64,000 bases of DNA from Micromonospora phaseoli (GTDB taxonomy: Bacteria; Actinomycetota; Actinomycetes; Mycobacteriales; Micromonosporaceae), in contig NZ_FNYV01000002.1 of assembly GCF_900109115.1 (NCBI RefSeq), positions 734,713 through 798,712 of the forward strand, in the 5' to 3' direction. This document shows, one piece after another, positions 32,832 to 41,217 of the stretch. Below the pieces are notes generated by a model. That model ran no database searches. It saw only the letters and a list, made by a program, of their open reading frames with translations, and had not been told where the DNA came from. The first letter of the stretch is position 1, and every line of letters begins with the position of its first letter. The position numbers were made by a program, and so were the translations under genes.

Positions 32832-34646
32832 GTGCAGACGCTACGCCGGAAGCTTCTCGGCACCTCTTCCGCTGACCGCCAGCGATCCGACCCGGACCAG
32901 GCAGAATCGGAGCTCGAGTCCCGCCCCGGACAGGGCCGGCTGGCGGCGACCGCCCGGATGGCGTCGCGCCTGCTGCGTCATGAATGGACATTGGCGGCGA
33001 TCGCTGGCGTGGTGGTGGCCGTCATCCTCACCTGGCCGACGCTGAAGCATCCGTGGACCACCATCCCAGGCGACATCGGCGATCCCACATTGCAGGCGTG
33101 GCAGGTTGCCTGGGCCGGGCATGCCCTGGTCACCAACCCACTTGGTCTCTGGCACTCCAATACGTTCTTCCCGGAGTTGTACACGTACGCCTACACCGAC
33201 AATCTGCTCGGCTATGCGCCAGCCGGCCTGCTCGGCCACGGCGTGGAGGCGGCCGTGTTCCGCTACAACCTGCTCTTCGTCCTGGCCCACGCACTAGCCT
33301 TCGTCGGGGCGTACGCCCTGGTCCGCCAGCTGGGAGGTATCCGGACGGCGGCGGCCGTCGCGGGCGTCGCCTGGGCCTTCGCGCCGTGGCGGCTCGCCCA
33401 CAGCGGCCATCTGAACATCCTCTCCATCGGCGGCGTCGCGCTATGCCTGGCGATGCTGGCTCGCGGCCACGGCTGGTCCCTGCGAGACGGTCACCGACCG
33501 GCGCTGCATCGCCCCGGGTGGATCGTGGCCGGCTGGCTGGTCGCCGCCTGGCAGGTGAGCCTCGGCTTCGCGATCGGCCTGCCGCTGGTGTACTTCCTGG
33601 CCGGCACCGCACTGGTGGTCCTCACCGCGGTTGGTTGGGCCCGATGGCGGACCGGTACGTGGGTCCTGGGCCGCCGGGTGGTGCTGGCCAACCTGTTCGG
33701 TGGTGCCGTCTTCGGCGGGGTGTGCCTCTGGCTGGGGTCCGCCTTCCTGCGGGTGGTGGAGTTGAATCCGCAGGCTCGCCGGGATCTGTCCTGGACGGAG
33801 ATGTTCTCCCCACCCCTGCGGGGATACTTCGTCGCGCCCGCGGACTCGTGGCTGTGGGGCGACTACTTCCAGGCGGCCCGCGCCCAGTTGTCCTGGCCGC
33901 CGGAGATGGCGCTGCTGCCCGGGGTCACGTTGATCGTGCTGGCCGCGGCCGGGCTGAGCTACTCGGTGTTCCGGGTTCGTCACCGGGTGCTGCTCGGGCT
34001 CGGTGTGCTGGTCAGCGGTGCGCTCGGCCTGGGCAGCAATCTCGTCGGTCAGGGCGATCCGGGATATCTGACGTTGTCGCGGCTGCTCCCCGGCTGGGAG
34101 GCGCTACGAACCCCGGGGCGGCTCATGGTGTGGACGAGCCTGCTGCTCGCCATTCTCGCGGCGGGAGCGATCACGGAGTTCGGGCGGCAACTTCCCAGTC
34201 TGAAGTGGCCGCGGCCGGCCGGGAGGATCCTGCTTCTGATCCCGCTGCTGCTGGTCCTGGTCGAAGGCGTCAACCGCACCCCCCACCCCACCGCGCCAAC
34301 CGCCCCGGCAGCGATGCGATCCGCGGCCGAGCCGCTGCTGGTCCTGCCCAGCGACGGGGTGTCCGAATCCCACGTCATGCTCTGGTCCACCGACGGGTTT
34401 CCCCGCGTCGCCAACGGTTCGATCACCTTCGTGCCGGCCTGGCAACAACAGATCCGCACGATGAGCACGACCTTTCCCGATCCGGGCAGCGTCGCATTTC
34501 TCCGGCAGGCCGGCATCCGGTCGGTGGTCGTCCTGCCGGATCGGCTCGCCGGTACGCCCTGGAACGGCGTCGCCACCCGACCCCTGGACGGCCTCGGCAT
34601 CACCCGGGAGGAGATAGACGGCGCGTTGGTGTACGACCTCGACTGA
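32832..34646 (+). CDS. Multispanning membrane protein (GT-C/YfhO-like)
   Basis: A 604-aa membrane protein. A polar N-terminus (about 45 residues) leads to about 11 hydrophobic segments, and a soluble C-terminal domain follows from about 500 (PLLVLPSDGVSESHVMLW, GSITFVPAWQQQIRTM). The first loop after TM1 contains GDIGDPTLQAWQVAWAGHAL, with acidic residues where GT-C glycosyltransferases have their catalytic Asp. A lipid-linked sugar transferase acting outside the membrane is likely but not proved. GTG start with SD GGGAGGG 5-6 nt upstream. Monocistronic. Confidence 0.75.
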   Translation: MQTLRRKLLGTSSADRQRSDPDQAESELESRPGQGRLAATARMASRLLRHEWTLAAIAGVVVAVILTWPTLKHPWTTIPGDIGDPTLQAWQVAWAGHALVTNPLGLWHSNTFFPELYTYAYTDNLLGYAPAGLLGHGVEAAVFRYNLLFVLAHALAFVGAYALVRQLGGIRTAAAVAGVAWAFAPWRLAHSGHLNILSIGGVALCLAMLARGHGWSLRDGHRPALHRPGWIVAGWLVAAWQVSLGFAIGLPLVYFLAGTALVVLTAVGWARWRTGTWVLGRRVVLANLFGGAVFGGVCLWLGSAFLRVVELNPQARRDLSWTEMFSPPLRGYFVAPADSWLWGDYFQAARAQLSWPPEMALLPGVTLIVLAAAGLSYSVFRVRHRVLLGLGVLVSGALGLGSNLVGQGDPGYLTLSRLLPGWEALRTPGRLMVWTSLLLAILAAGAITEFGRQLPSLKWPRPAGRILLLIPLLLVLVEGVNRTPHPTAPTAPAAMRSAAEPLLVLPSDGVSESHVMLWSTDGFPRVANGSITFVPAWQQQIRTMSTTFPDPGSVAFLRQAGIRSVVVLPDRLAGTPWNGVATRPLDGLGITREEIDGALVYDLD

Positions 34647-34712
34647 GGCGGATCGGAGCCGGCGGCCGGAGTTGCTACACGACAGCGCTTCTTCGGCCGT
34701 GGAAAGCGCCCG

Positions 34713-36191
34713 TCACTCCCGGGTGGCGCCCATCGGCTCGCGGACCAGGGCGCCGTCGATGTAGCAGTAGCGCCAGTCCTCGCCCTCCTCCAACGACCGG
34801 ATCAACGGATGGCCGGTCTGCCGGTAGTGCTCCTCGGCGTGGTTGTTGACCGAGTCACTGCAACAGCCCACCGCGCCACAGGTCAGGCACATCCGCAGCT
34901 GCACCCAGTCGTCGCCGCTCTCCACGCACTGCGGGCACGCCTGCGCGTCGGACTCGGTGATGTGGATGCGGTCCAGATGGGTGCAGGCGGTGCTGATGGT
35001 CTCCTCGCGCACGTACCGCCAACTGGCGTGCAGCAGCCGGTCCGGGATGATCCGGGCGAGGTAGCGGGAGTTCGCGGCGAGCAGCGGACTCACCACGGCC
35101 AGGATCAGCACGTACAGGGCGATGAACGGGCCGAGTCGCCCGTCGAGGCCGGCGGTGAGGGCGAGGGTGGCGAGGATCAGCGAGAACTCGCCCCGGCCCA
35201 GCACCGTCAGGCCGACGTTGGCCGCGCCCCGCTGGTTGAGCCCGAACAACCGGCCGGCGACCAGGCCGGCGAGCACGTTGGTCACGATGGTCATGGTGAC
35301 CGCCAGCAGCACCGGCAGCGCCACCGAGCCGAATTCACCGACGTCGATGCTCAGCCCGAACGCCACGAAGAAGACCGCCGCGAAGACGTCACGCAGCGGC
35401 AGCACCAGGCGTTCGACCCGCTCGCGGATGGGGGTGCGGGCCACCACCAGACCGATCATCAGTGCGCCGATGGCATCGGAGACACCGATCTCGGCCGAGA
35501 CGCCGGCGACGAGCACCACCAAGCCGACCATGAGGATGGCCAGCAGCTCGTCCTCGTTGCTGTCGATCACCTTGCTGACCAGGCGGGCACCGAAGCGGGC
35601 CACGGCGAAGAGCACGACCAGGTACGCGAAGCTGAGCCCGATGCGCAGCGCGAGCTCCCCGGCCGTTCCGGCACCGGACAACAACGGCGAGAGCAGCGCC
35701 AGGTACAGCGCGAGGAACAGGTCCTCGATCACGATGATGCCGAGGATGACCGGGGTCTCCGCGTTGGCCAGCCGGCGTAGCTCGATGAGCAGTTTGGTGA
35801 CGATGGCCGAGGAGGAGATGCCGAGCGCGCCGGCGATTACGAACGCCTCGTGGCCACCCCAGCCCAACGCGAAGCCGAAGAGCAGGCCCGCGCCGACGTT
35901 GAGCAGGATGTAGGAGCCGGCCGCGACGAACAGCCGCTTGCCGCTGCCGAGCACCTGCCCGACCGGAAACTCCACCCCCAGGTGGAACAGCAGCAGCACC
36001 AGGCCGAGGGAGGCGAGCAGACTCAGGTCCTCGGGGTGGGCGATCAGCACGGGGCCGGGGGTGCCCGGCCCGAGCAGGATGCCGGCGAGCATGAAGAACG
36101 GCACGGTGGGCAGGTTGATCCGACGTCCGAAGCGGGCCAGCAGGCCCGCGATCAGCACGAGGGCTCCGAATCCCACGAGGTCAGCGTGCAC
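34713..36191 (-). CDS. CPA2 K+/H+ antiporter with C-terminal UBP-type zinc finger
   Basis: A 492-aa protein. Residues about 1-385 form a monovalent cation:proton antiporter of 11-13 TM (GILLGPGTPGP, LLFHLGVEFP, GALGISSSAIVTKLL, IIVIEDLF). The C-terminal about 90 residues form a ZnF-UBP domain: CTHLDRI, CPQCVESGDDW, RMCLTCGAVGCCSDSVNNHA, HYRQTGHPLIRS. In eukaryotes this finger binds the C-terminal Gly-Gly of ubiquitin; its bacterial ligand is unknown. The gene follows a KhtT-like small subunit after 50 bp. GTG start with SD AGGAG at 9-nt spacing. Confidence 0.88.
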   Translation of the reverse strand: MHADLVGFGALVLIAGLLARFGRRINLPTVPFFMLAGILLGPGTPGPVLIAHPEDLSLLASLGLVLLLFHLGVEFPVGQVLGSGKRLFVAAGSYILLNVGAGLLFGFALGWGGHEAFVIAGALGISSSAIVTKLLIELRRLANAETPVILGIIVIEDLFLALYLALLSPLLSGAGTAGELALRIGLSFAYLVVLFAVARFGARLVSKVIDSNEDELLAILMVGLVVLVAGVSAEIGVSDAIGALMIGLVVARTPIRERVERLVLPLRDVFAAVFFVAFGLSIDVGEFGSVALPVLLAVTMTIVTNVLAGLVAGRLFGLNQRGAANVGLTVLGRGEFSLILATLALTAGLDGRLGPFIALYVLILAVVSPLLAANSRYLARIIPDRLLHASWRYVREETISTACTHLDRIHITESDAQACPQCVESGDDWVQLRMCLTCGAVGCCSDSVNNHAEEHYRQTGHPLIRSLEEGEDWRYCYIDGALVREPMGATRE

Positions 36192-36241
36192 GGTGAGGAC
36201 TCCTGGAGTGGGGCGGGGCGGTCTTTCGAGAGCGGAGTCGA

Positions 36242-36469
36242 CTACTCGGAGAAGTAGGTGCCGGCCAGCAGGGCACCCACCTTGCGAGCCTGCTCCTCCG
36301 ACATCTCGATCACCGCCACCGGATCATCCGTCCCGGCGGCGAAGACATACAGGTCGCGGGCACCGTCGCGGCGTACCACGATCGAGATCCGCTGGGTGTT
36401 GCTGCCCAGGTCGACGTCGTACCGCTTGCCGATTCCGGGCAGTTCCTGCACATAAATCCCCTTGCCCAT
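36242..36469 (-). CDS. KhtT-like antiporter regulatory subunit (N-terminal domain only)
   Basis: A 75-aa protein beginning VQELPGIGKRYDVDL, matching the N-terminal domain of the K+/H+ antiporter regulator KhtT/AmhM. Normal KhtT is about 160 aa with a C-terminal RCK_C (TrkA-C) nucleotide-binding domain, absent here. It lies 50 bp upstream of the antiporter on the same strand with SD GGGGAGGGG, so they form an operon. Either the RCK_C function is dispensable or it is supplied elsewhere, perhaps by the antiporter's zinc finger domain (inference). Confidence 0.8.
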   Translation of the reverse strand: MGKGIYVQELPGIGKRYDVDLGSNTQRISIVVRRDGARDLYVFAAGTDDPVAVIEMSEEQARKVGALLAGTYFSE

Positions 36470-36697
36470 GGCCCCTCCCCGCTGCGCGATCCACGATCTC
36501 TGCGCAATGGTACGAGTCCAGCGTCCGCCAGGGGCGGATCCACCTCGGGGTGGACCCGGGACCTGAGGTCCACCGTGGCGGTGACGCCGGCACTCGCCCG
36601 CCGGGCGGACGCGTCAGGGCCGGCGCTTGCCCAGCATGGAGGCACCGCCAAAGCGGTGGTCCGCCAGACGCGCACCGCCGCTCGACAGGAGGAAACC

Positions 36698-37939
36698 GTG
36701 TCCCGAGTACCCATCCGCCGGCTGCTCACGGCGGCCCTGGCTTTGACCCTGTCCGCCGGCCTGGCGACCCTGACACCCGGCGTGGCGACCGCCGAGGACA
36801 AGCCCGAATGGACCAGCGACGACCCGAGCGCCGGCTCGAACGCCGCCGCGGAGATCATGGCCGCCCAGGTGCCCTTGGTCGAGTTCGCCACCCGGATCAC
36901 CGAACTGGACGAGAAGTTCGCCGCCCTCGGCGGGGTCCGCCTGCGGGTGGAGCGGCGCACCGTCGACCTGTGGTGGAGGGGCGAGGTGCCATCCGAGGTA
37001 CGGGAGGAGGTCGCCCGCGCCGAGGCCGACGGGATCCGGGTCGTGCTGGGTGAGTCGAAGTTCAGCCAGCGCGAGCTGATCGAGCGGACCACCGACCTGC
37101 CGGAGAACTGGAAGAAGTACCCCGGGCTGGTCGACGTCGGCCCGGCGGTCGACGGCAGCGGCCTGCTGCTCGGGGTGACCAAGGACGCCGACCCGTCCGA
37201 GTGGGATTTCGGCGTGCCGGTCACGGTGGTACGCACCGAGGAGATCACCGCTTTCAGCCGGCGCGACGACCGCGCCCCGTGGTGGGGTGGCGCGGAGATC
37301 ATCGCTCCGGTGGCCGGCGCCAACCTGCGATGCAGCACCGGCTTCGCGGTGGCCCGGTACTTCCTGTGGTTCGAGATCAGCCGGGGCATGCTCACCGCCG
37401 AGCACTGCGCCCCGGGTGGCGGCGTACGCTTCGTCGACCCCACCGGCGAGCAGATCGGTGTCGCCGAACCGGCGCCCGCCCGGCGGTTGTCCGACTCGCT
37501 CTACATCCCGACCCGCTCCGCCGCGCGGATCTACGACGGTGGCGTCGGTGTCGGCGAGTTCTCCAAGCCGGTGGCCGGTGCCGTCGGCAACTTCCCCGGC
37601 CAGTTCGTCTGCACCTCCGGCGCGGGCACCGGAGTGCACTGCGACATCCGCACCGACCGGATCAACCTGCTCTTCTTCGCCAGCGGCGGGTCCTTCGTCA
37701 GCAGCGGGGCGCTGGGCCGCCAGGTGAGCGGACGGGCCGCGGTCGGCAGCGGCGACAGCGGCGGGCCGGTGTTCACGCTGACCCAGAACTTCACCAGGAC
37801 CCTGGCCGCCGGGCTGATCGTCGGCGGACGCGGGGCGGTGCCCTGCGGCCAGTTCGGCGTCTCCTGCGCCAACGAGGTGGCGTTCGTCGACATCGGCTTC
37901 GTACTGCTGGCCCAGGACGCGAAGCTGCTCACCTCCTGA
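36698..37939 (+). CDS. Secreted trypsin-like (S1) serine protease
   Basis: A 413-aa exported protease. A Sec signal peptide (about 1-32, ending GVATAED) precedes an N-terminal prosegment with a long helix (about 50-115), as in alpha-lytic/streptogrisin-type zymogens. The catalytic domain follows from about 190: His236 in MLTAEHCAPGG, Asp near 266 in SDSLYI, Ser354 in GSGDSGGPVF. The Cys212-Cys237 and Cys305-Cys315 pairs are likely disulfides. GTG 36698 has the strong SD AGGAGG 6 nt upstream. A perfect hairpin terminator follows the gene. Confidence 0.88.
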   Translation: MSRVPIRRLLTAALALTLSAGLATLTPGVATAEDKPEWTSDDPSAGSNAAAEIMAAQVPLVEFATRITELDEKFAALGGVRLRVERRTVDLWWRGEVPSEVREEVARAEADGIRVVLGESKFSQRELIERTTDLPENWKKYPGLVDVGPAVDGSGLLLGVTKDADPSEWDFGVPVTVVRTEEITAFSRRDDRAPWWGGAEIIAPVAGANLRCSTGFAVARYFLWFEISRGMLTAEHCAPGGGVRFVDPTGEQIGVAEPAPARRLSDSLYIPTRSAARIYDGGVGVGEFSKPVAGAVGNFPGQFVCTSGAGTGVHCDIRTDRINLLFFASGGSFVSSGALGRQVSGRAAVGSGDSGGPVFTLTQNFTRTLAAGLIVGGRGAVPCGQFGVSCANEVAFVDIGFVLLAQDAKLLTS

Positions 37940-37960
37940 TCGAGGCGCTCCGGGGGGACA

Positions 37961-37995
37961 CCGGTGGGCCGGTCCGCACCGGACCGGCCCACCGG
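37961..37995. terminator. Strong bidirectional terminator
   Basis: CCGGTGGGCCGGTCCG (37961-37976) pairs perfectly with 37980-37995 through a 3-nt loop. It lies between the convergent protease and bicupin genes. Confidence 0.85.
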
Positions 37996-38006
37996 CCGCC
38001 GCACCC

Positions 38007-39140
38007 CTAGATGACCACCTGCTTGCCGCGGGGCAGCGCGTCGATCAGCGACTGCGACACGTTGATCGTGTCGGCGATGACCTCGTGCGGGGTGTTGGCC
38101 ATCCACTGCATCACCGAGATGTCCTCGAACCGGGGGTGGCGGAACATCTCCAGGAACACCAACGGCTCGTCGCCGATGTTCTCGATGTAGTGCCCGTAGG
38201 CGAACGGCACGTAGCCGACGTCACCGGCCTGGAAGTCGAACGTCCGGGCGGCGGCCGACGCGGCGAACACACCCATCCGTCCCCGGCCGGAGATGTAGTA
38301 CTGCCACTCGTCGGTCGTCGGGTGCCAGTGCAGCTCCCGCATCCCGCCCGGCTCCACCTCGACCAGGGCGGCGGCCGTCGTCGTCGAGGCGGCGAAGTTG
38401 GTCGAGTCGGTGATTCGCACCGTGCCGCCCCGGAAGTGCTGCGGGGCCTGCGCGAGCATCCGATGCTTGAAGCTACGCGGCACGTCGCCGGTCGGGCTCA
38501 CCACCCGGTCCGCCGACAGCGGCGGCGGGACGTCGCCGGCGAAGATGTACTTCTCCCGCTGGGCCAGATCGGCCATCTGCTCCATCGTCCAGCCGAAGTT
38601 CTTCGCCAGCACCGACTTCGGCGTGTGCGCGAAGAAGTCGCTGAGCAGGAAGGTGTTGTTCTCCGAGAAGGTGCCGTCGTTGAAGACGAGCAGGAACTGC
38701 GCACCGTCCTGCAGAGCCTGGATGTGGTGCGGAATGCCCTGCGGAAAGAACCACAGGTCGCCCGCCTGCACGTCCTCGGTGAAGTTGCGCCCCTCGTGGT
38801 CCACCGCGCTGATCCGGGCGCTGCCGCTGAGCATGTACGACCACTCCGACTCCTGGTGCCAGTGGATCTCGCGGTACGCGCCGGGCTCCAGTCCGAACTG
38901 GACGCCGGCCAGCTGGGTTGCCACCGGCAGGTCCCGCATGGTCACCTCGCGGGTCCAGCCGCCCTTCTCGACCCGGGTGTGCGCCTGGGAGAAGGAGAAC
39001 TTCAGGTTGGGCACCAGCCGGCTGTCCGTGGTCGGTGGCACCAGCAGATCCGGGTTCTGCCGCTCCATCTCGACGTTGCGCCCGGCGAAAGGCGGGGCAC
39101 CCTGGTCGCCGCGACGCGGTTCGGGATCGTTGTTCGCCAT
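38007..39140 (-). CDS. oxdC: Bicupin oxalate decarboxylase
   Basis: A 377-aa bicupin predicted to convert oxalate to formate and CO2 at Mn sites. Cupin 1 has EIHWHQESEW (His93, His95, Glu99) and FPQGIPHHIQ; cupin 2 has ELHWHPTTDEWQYYISG and VPFAYGHYIENIG, so both metal sites are complete. The active-site lid reads SENNT, close to the SENST lid of Bacillus OxdC, whose Glu is the proton donor; this supports decarboxylase rather than oxidase activity. There is no signal peptide. ATG with SD GAGGAG; it follows a small membrane protein gene by 4 bp. Confidence 0.88.
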   Translation of the reverse strand: MANNDPEPRRGDQGAPPFAGRNVEMERQNPDLLVPPTTDSRLVPNLKFSFSQAHTRVEKGGWTREVTMRDLPVATQLAGVQFGLEPGAYREIHWHQESEWSYMLSGSARISAVDHEGRNFTEDVQAGDLWFFPQGIPHHIQALQDGAQFLLVFNDGTFSENNTFLLSDFFAHTPKSVLAKNFGWTMEQMADLAQREKYIFAGDVPPPLSADRVVSPTGDVPRSFKHRMLAQAPQHFRGGTVRITDSTNFAASTTTAAALVEVEPGGMRELHWHPTTDEWQYYISGRGRMGVFAASAAARTFDFQAGDVGYVPFAYGHYIENIGDEPLVFLEMFRHPRFEDISVMQWMANTPHEVIADTINVSQSLIDALPRGKQVVI

Positions 39141-39144
39141 CGGG

Positions 39145-39435
39145 TCAGCTCCTCACACGGCTCGGGAAGGCGTCGGTACGCCGGGTGGGCTCGGCTGCGC
39201 CGCCGGGCAGCCCCAGCAGCCTGCGGGCCGCTGCCCGGCCGTGCTGCCACGCCACCGCGCCGGGGATCGCCGCGGCGATGGCGGCCAGCAGCAGCCGCCC
39301 CCACACCGGGACCTGGACGAGCGTCCCGGCCGCGGCCAACACGACCAGCGCGACGAGCGTGACCCGCAGCCGGAGCAGGCCCGGTGGTCCGGCCGGTTGA
39401 GCTCGGCCCCTGGGCGGCACGACGGTCGGCGTCAT
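39145..39435 (-). CDS. Small membrane protein upstream of oxalate decarboxylase
   Basis: A 96-aa protein with two hydrophobic segments (about 22-45, LRVTLVALVVLAAAGTLVQV; about 47-65, LLLAAIAAAIPGAVAW) and basic ends. Unrecognised. Its stop lies 4 bp before the bicupin ATG and contains that gene's SD, so the two are probably co-translated. A role in oxalate or formate transport is conceivable, but the protein looks too small to be a carrier alone. Confidence 0.6.
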   Translation of the reverse strand: MTPTVVPPRGRAQPAGPPGLLRLRVTLVALVVLAAAGTLVQVPVWGRLLLAAIAAAIPGAVAWQHGRAAARRLLGLPGGAAEPTRRTDAFPSRVRS

Positions 39436-39691
39436 ACGGCCACCCCGGCAGGCGTTCGCGGCTCAGCTGCGGTCGGCCATCTCGTTGCCATGCTCCGATA
39501 CTCGGCTCCGTGCCCCTTCCCACAACATCACGTGATCGCGCCATTTCGGATTGGGCGATCCTGGACGGCCGGGACGTTGCGTCGCAAACGGCGACGCCGT
39601 CGGGATCAGGCTGCCCGCCGGGCCCGCCCTGGCTAGGCTCGATGCCGGGACGGCCAGCCAGTACACCGGGTGACCAGCGGAGGGAACGCCA

Positions 39692-41119
39692 TTGTCCGAC
39701 TCGCCCGGATGCGACGAGCCAGTCGCCGTGCCTCCCGACCGGCCGTCGGTCGCCTTCGCCCGCCTGCGTGCCGCGCTGGCCCGGGAACTGCTGGACGAGC
39801 CGAGCCGCGCCACCCTGCTGGCCATGATCGGCGCACTGGCGGCCCGGCTGGGCCACCCGGACACCGACGCACTGCTGCGGGAGGCGGGCCGCGCCCATGC
39901 CACGGGCGGCACCCCCACCTCGGCGATTCACCTGGCCCTTGGTCGTGCCGCCCGCCACCTGTCCCGCGGTGACCTGCGGGGTGCCCGCGCTGTCCTGGGC
40001 AACCTCGATCCGGACGTACCGGCAGCCCGGCGGGAGGCAACGCTGATCCGGACCGAACGGATCTTCACGCAGCTCAGCCTCGGCCGGTTCGAGGACGCCC
40101 GAACAGCCATCGGCCAGGCGGTCGACAACGCGACGACGACCGCCCCGACGCACGGGATGATCATCGCCCTGGACTGCCAGCGGATGATCGCGGTGGGGGA
40201 ACTCTCCGAGGCGGCGACCCTGGCCACCATGACGCTCGGACACCGCGCGCAAGAGATCAGCCAGGAGGTACGTGCGTGGCTGATCGCGGTGCTCGCGGAG
40301 GTGCGCTACCGCCGGGGCGAGCCGGAGGCGGCGCGCGCCGCGCTGCGCGAGTGCCTCGACGACCGGCAGTGGCCGGACGGCGCCTTGTGGACCGGGGCGG
40401 TCTGCCTCGCCGCCGGTGATCCTGAACTGGCCCGGCAGCACCGGATGCTGGGCACCGCCGTCGCCGAGCTGCACCGGTCCGTTCGACCCCTGCTCGCCGT
40501 ACCGCAGGCCGGCCCCCGGCTGGTCCGCGCCGCCCTGGCCGGCGGCGATCCCCGTGCCGCCCGGCGGGTCGCCGACCTCGTCGGGTCGGTGGCGACCCGC
40601 ACACCGGTGCCGCTGTGGCGGGCGCTCGCCGCCCAGACACGCGGCCTGGTCGAACGGGACACGGCGGCGCTGGTCTCGGCAGTCGACGCGCTGCGCGCCA
40701 CCGCCGCCCGGCCAGCGCTGGCCGACGCGCTACTCGACCTTTCGCGCAGCCCACAGCTGCCACGGGCACAGGCGCGGCAGGCGGCGCTGGAGGCCGCCGG
40801 CCTGTCCGGACGGATCGGCGCTCTGGGCGATCAGCGCGCGGCCGAGCAGCGGTACGCCGAGTTGACCGCCGCCGGCGGGGCGCGCCGACCACCGGCCGAT
40901 GGTCGGCTCCCTACCGGGCTCGGCTCCCTCACTCCGGCGGAGGTGCGGGTGGCGGAGATGCTTGCCTCGGGCGCCACCAAGCAGCAGGCGGCCGGGAGCC
41001 TGTTCGTCTCCTTCCACACCGTCGACACCCACCTGCGGTCGATCTACCACAAGCTCGGCATCCGCACCCGCGTGCAGCTCGTCCGCGCCTGGGATCAGCA
41101 TCAACGGGCCGGCGGCTGA
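39692..41119 (+). CDS. LuxR family regulator with TPR-like helical domain
   Basis: A 475-aa transcription regulator without a P-loop. Most of the protein is Ala/Leu/Arg-rich helical repeats (TPR-like, about 20-385), and the C-terminus carries a LuxR HTH (about 405-465: LTPAEVRVAEMLASGATKQQAAGSLF, FHTVDTHLRSIYHKLGIRTRVQLV). It resembles the C-terminal half of LAL (MalT-like) regulators with the ATPase domain missing. TTG start with GGAGGGAA upstream. Targets unknown; it is divergent from the oxalate decarboxylase pair. Confidence 0.82.
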   Translation: MSDSPGCDEPVAVPPDRPSVAFARLRAALARELLDEPSRATLLAMIGALAARLGHPDTDALLREAGRAHATGGTPTSAIHLALGRAARHLSRGDLRGARAVLGNLDPDVPAARREATLIRTERIFTQLSLGRFEDARTAIGQAVDNATTTAPTHGMIIALDCQRMIAVGELSEAATLATMTLGHRAQEISQEVRAWLIAVLAEVRYRRGEPEAARAALRECLDDRQWPDGALWTGAVCLAAGDPELARQHRMLGTAVAELHRSVRPLLAVPQAGPRLVRAALAGGDPRAARRVADLVGSVATRTPVPLWRALAAQTRGLVERDTAALVSAVDALRATAARPALADALLDLSRSPQLPRAQARQAALEAAGLSGRIGALGDQRAAEQRYAELTAAGGARRPPADGRLPTGLGSLTPAEVRVAEMLASGATKQQAAGSLFVSFHTVDTHLRSIYHKLGIRTRVQLVRAWDQHQRAGG

Positions 41120-41166
41120 GACCCCAGAGGTCGCCGGCGCAGGAGTACTTCTGGTCACGAGCGCGA

Positions 41167-41198
41167 TGTCAGACGGACATGAGTATGTCCGTCTGACA
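41167..41198. terminator. Bidirectional terminator
   Basis: TGTCAGACGGACAT (41167-41180) pairs perfectly with 41185-41198 across a GAGT loop, between the convergent LuxR and arabinanase-like genes. Confidence 0.85.
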
Positions 41199-41217
41199 GC
41201 ACTCCGGTGATGCCCGG

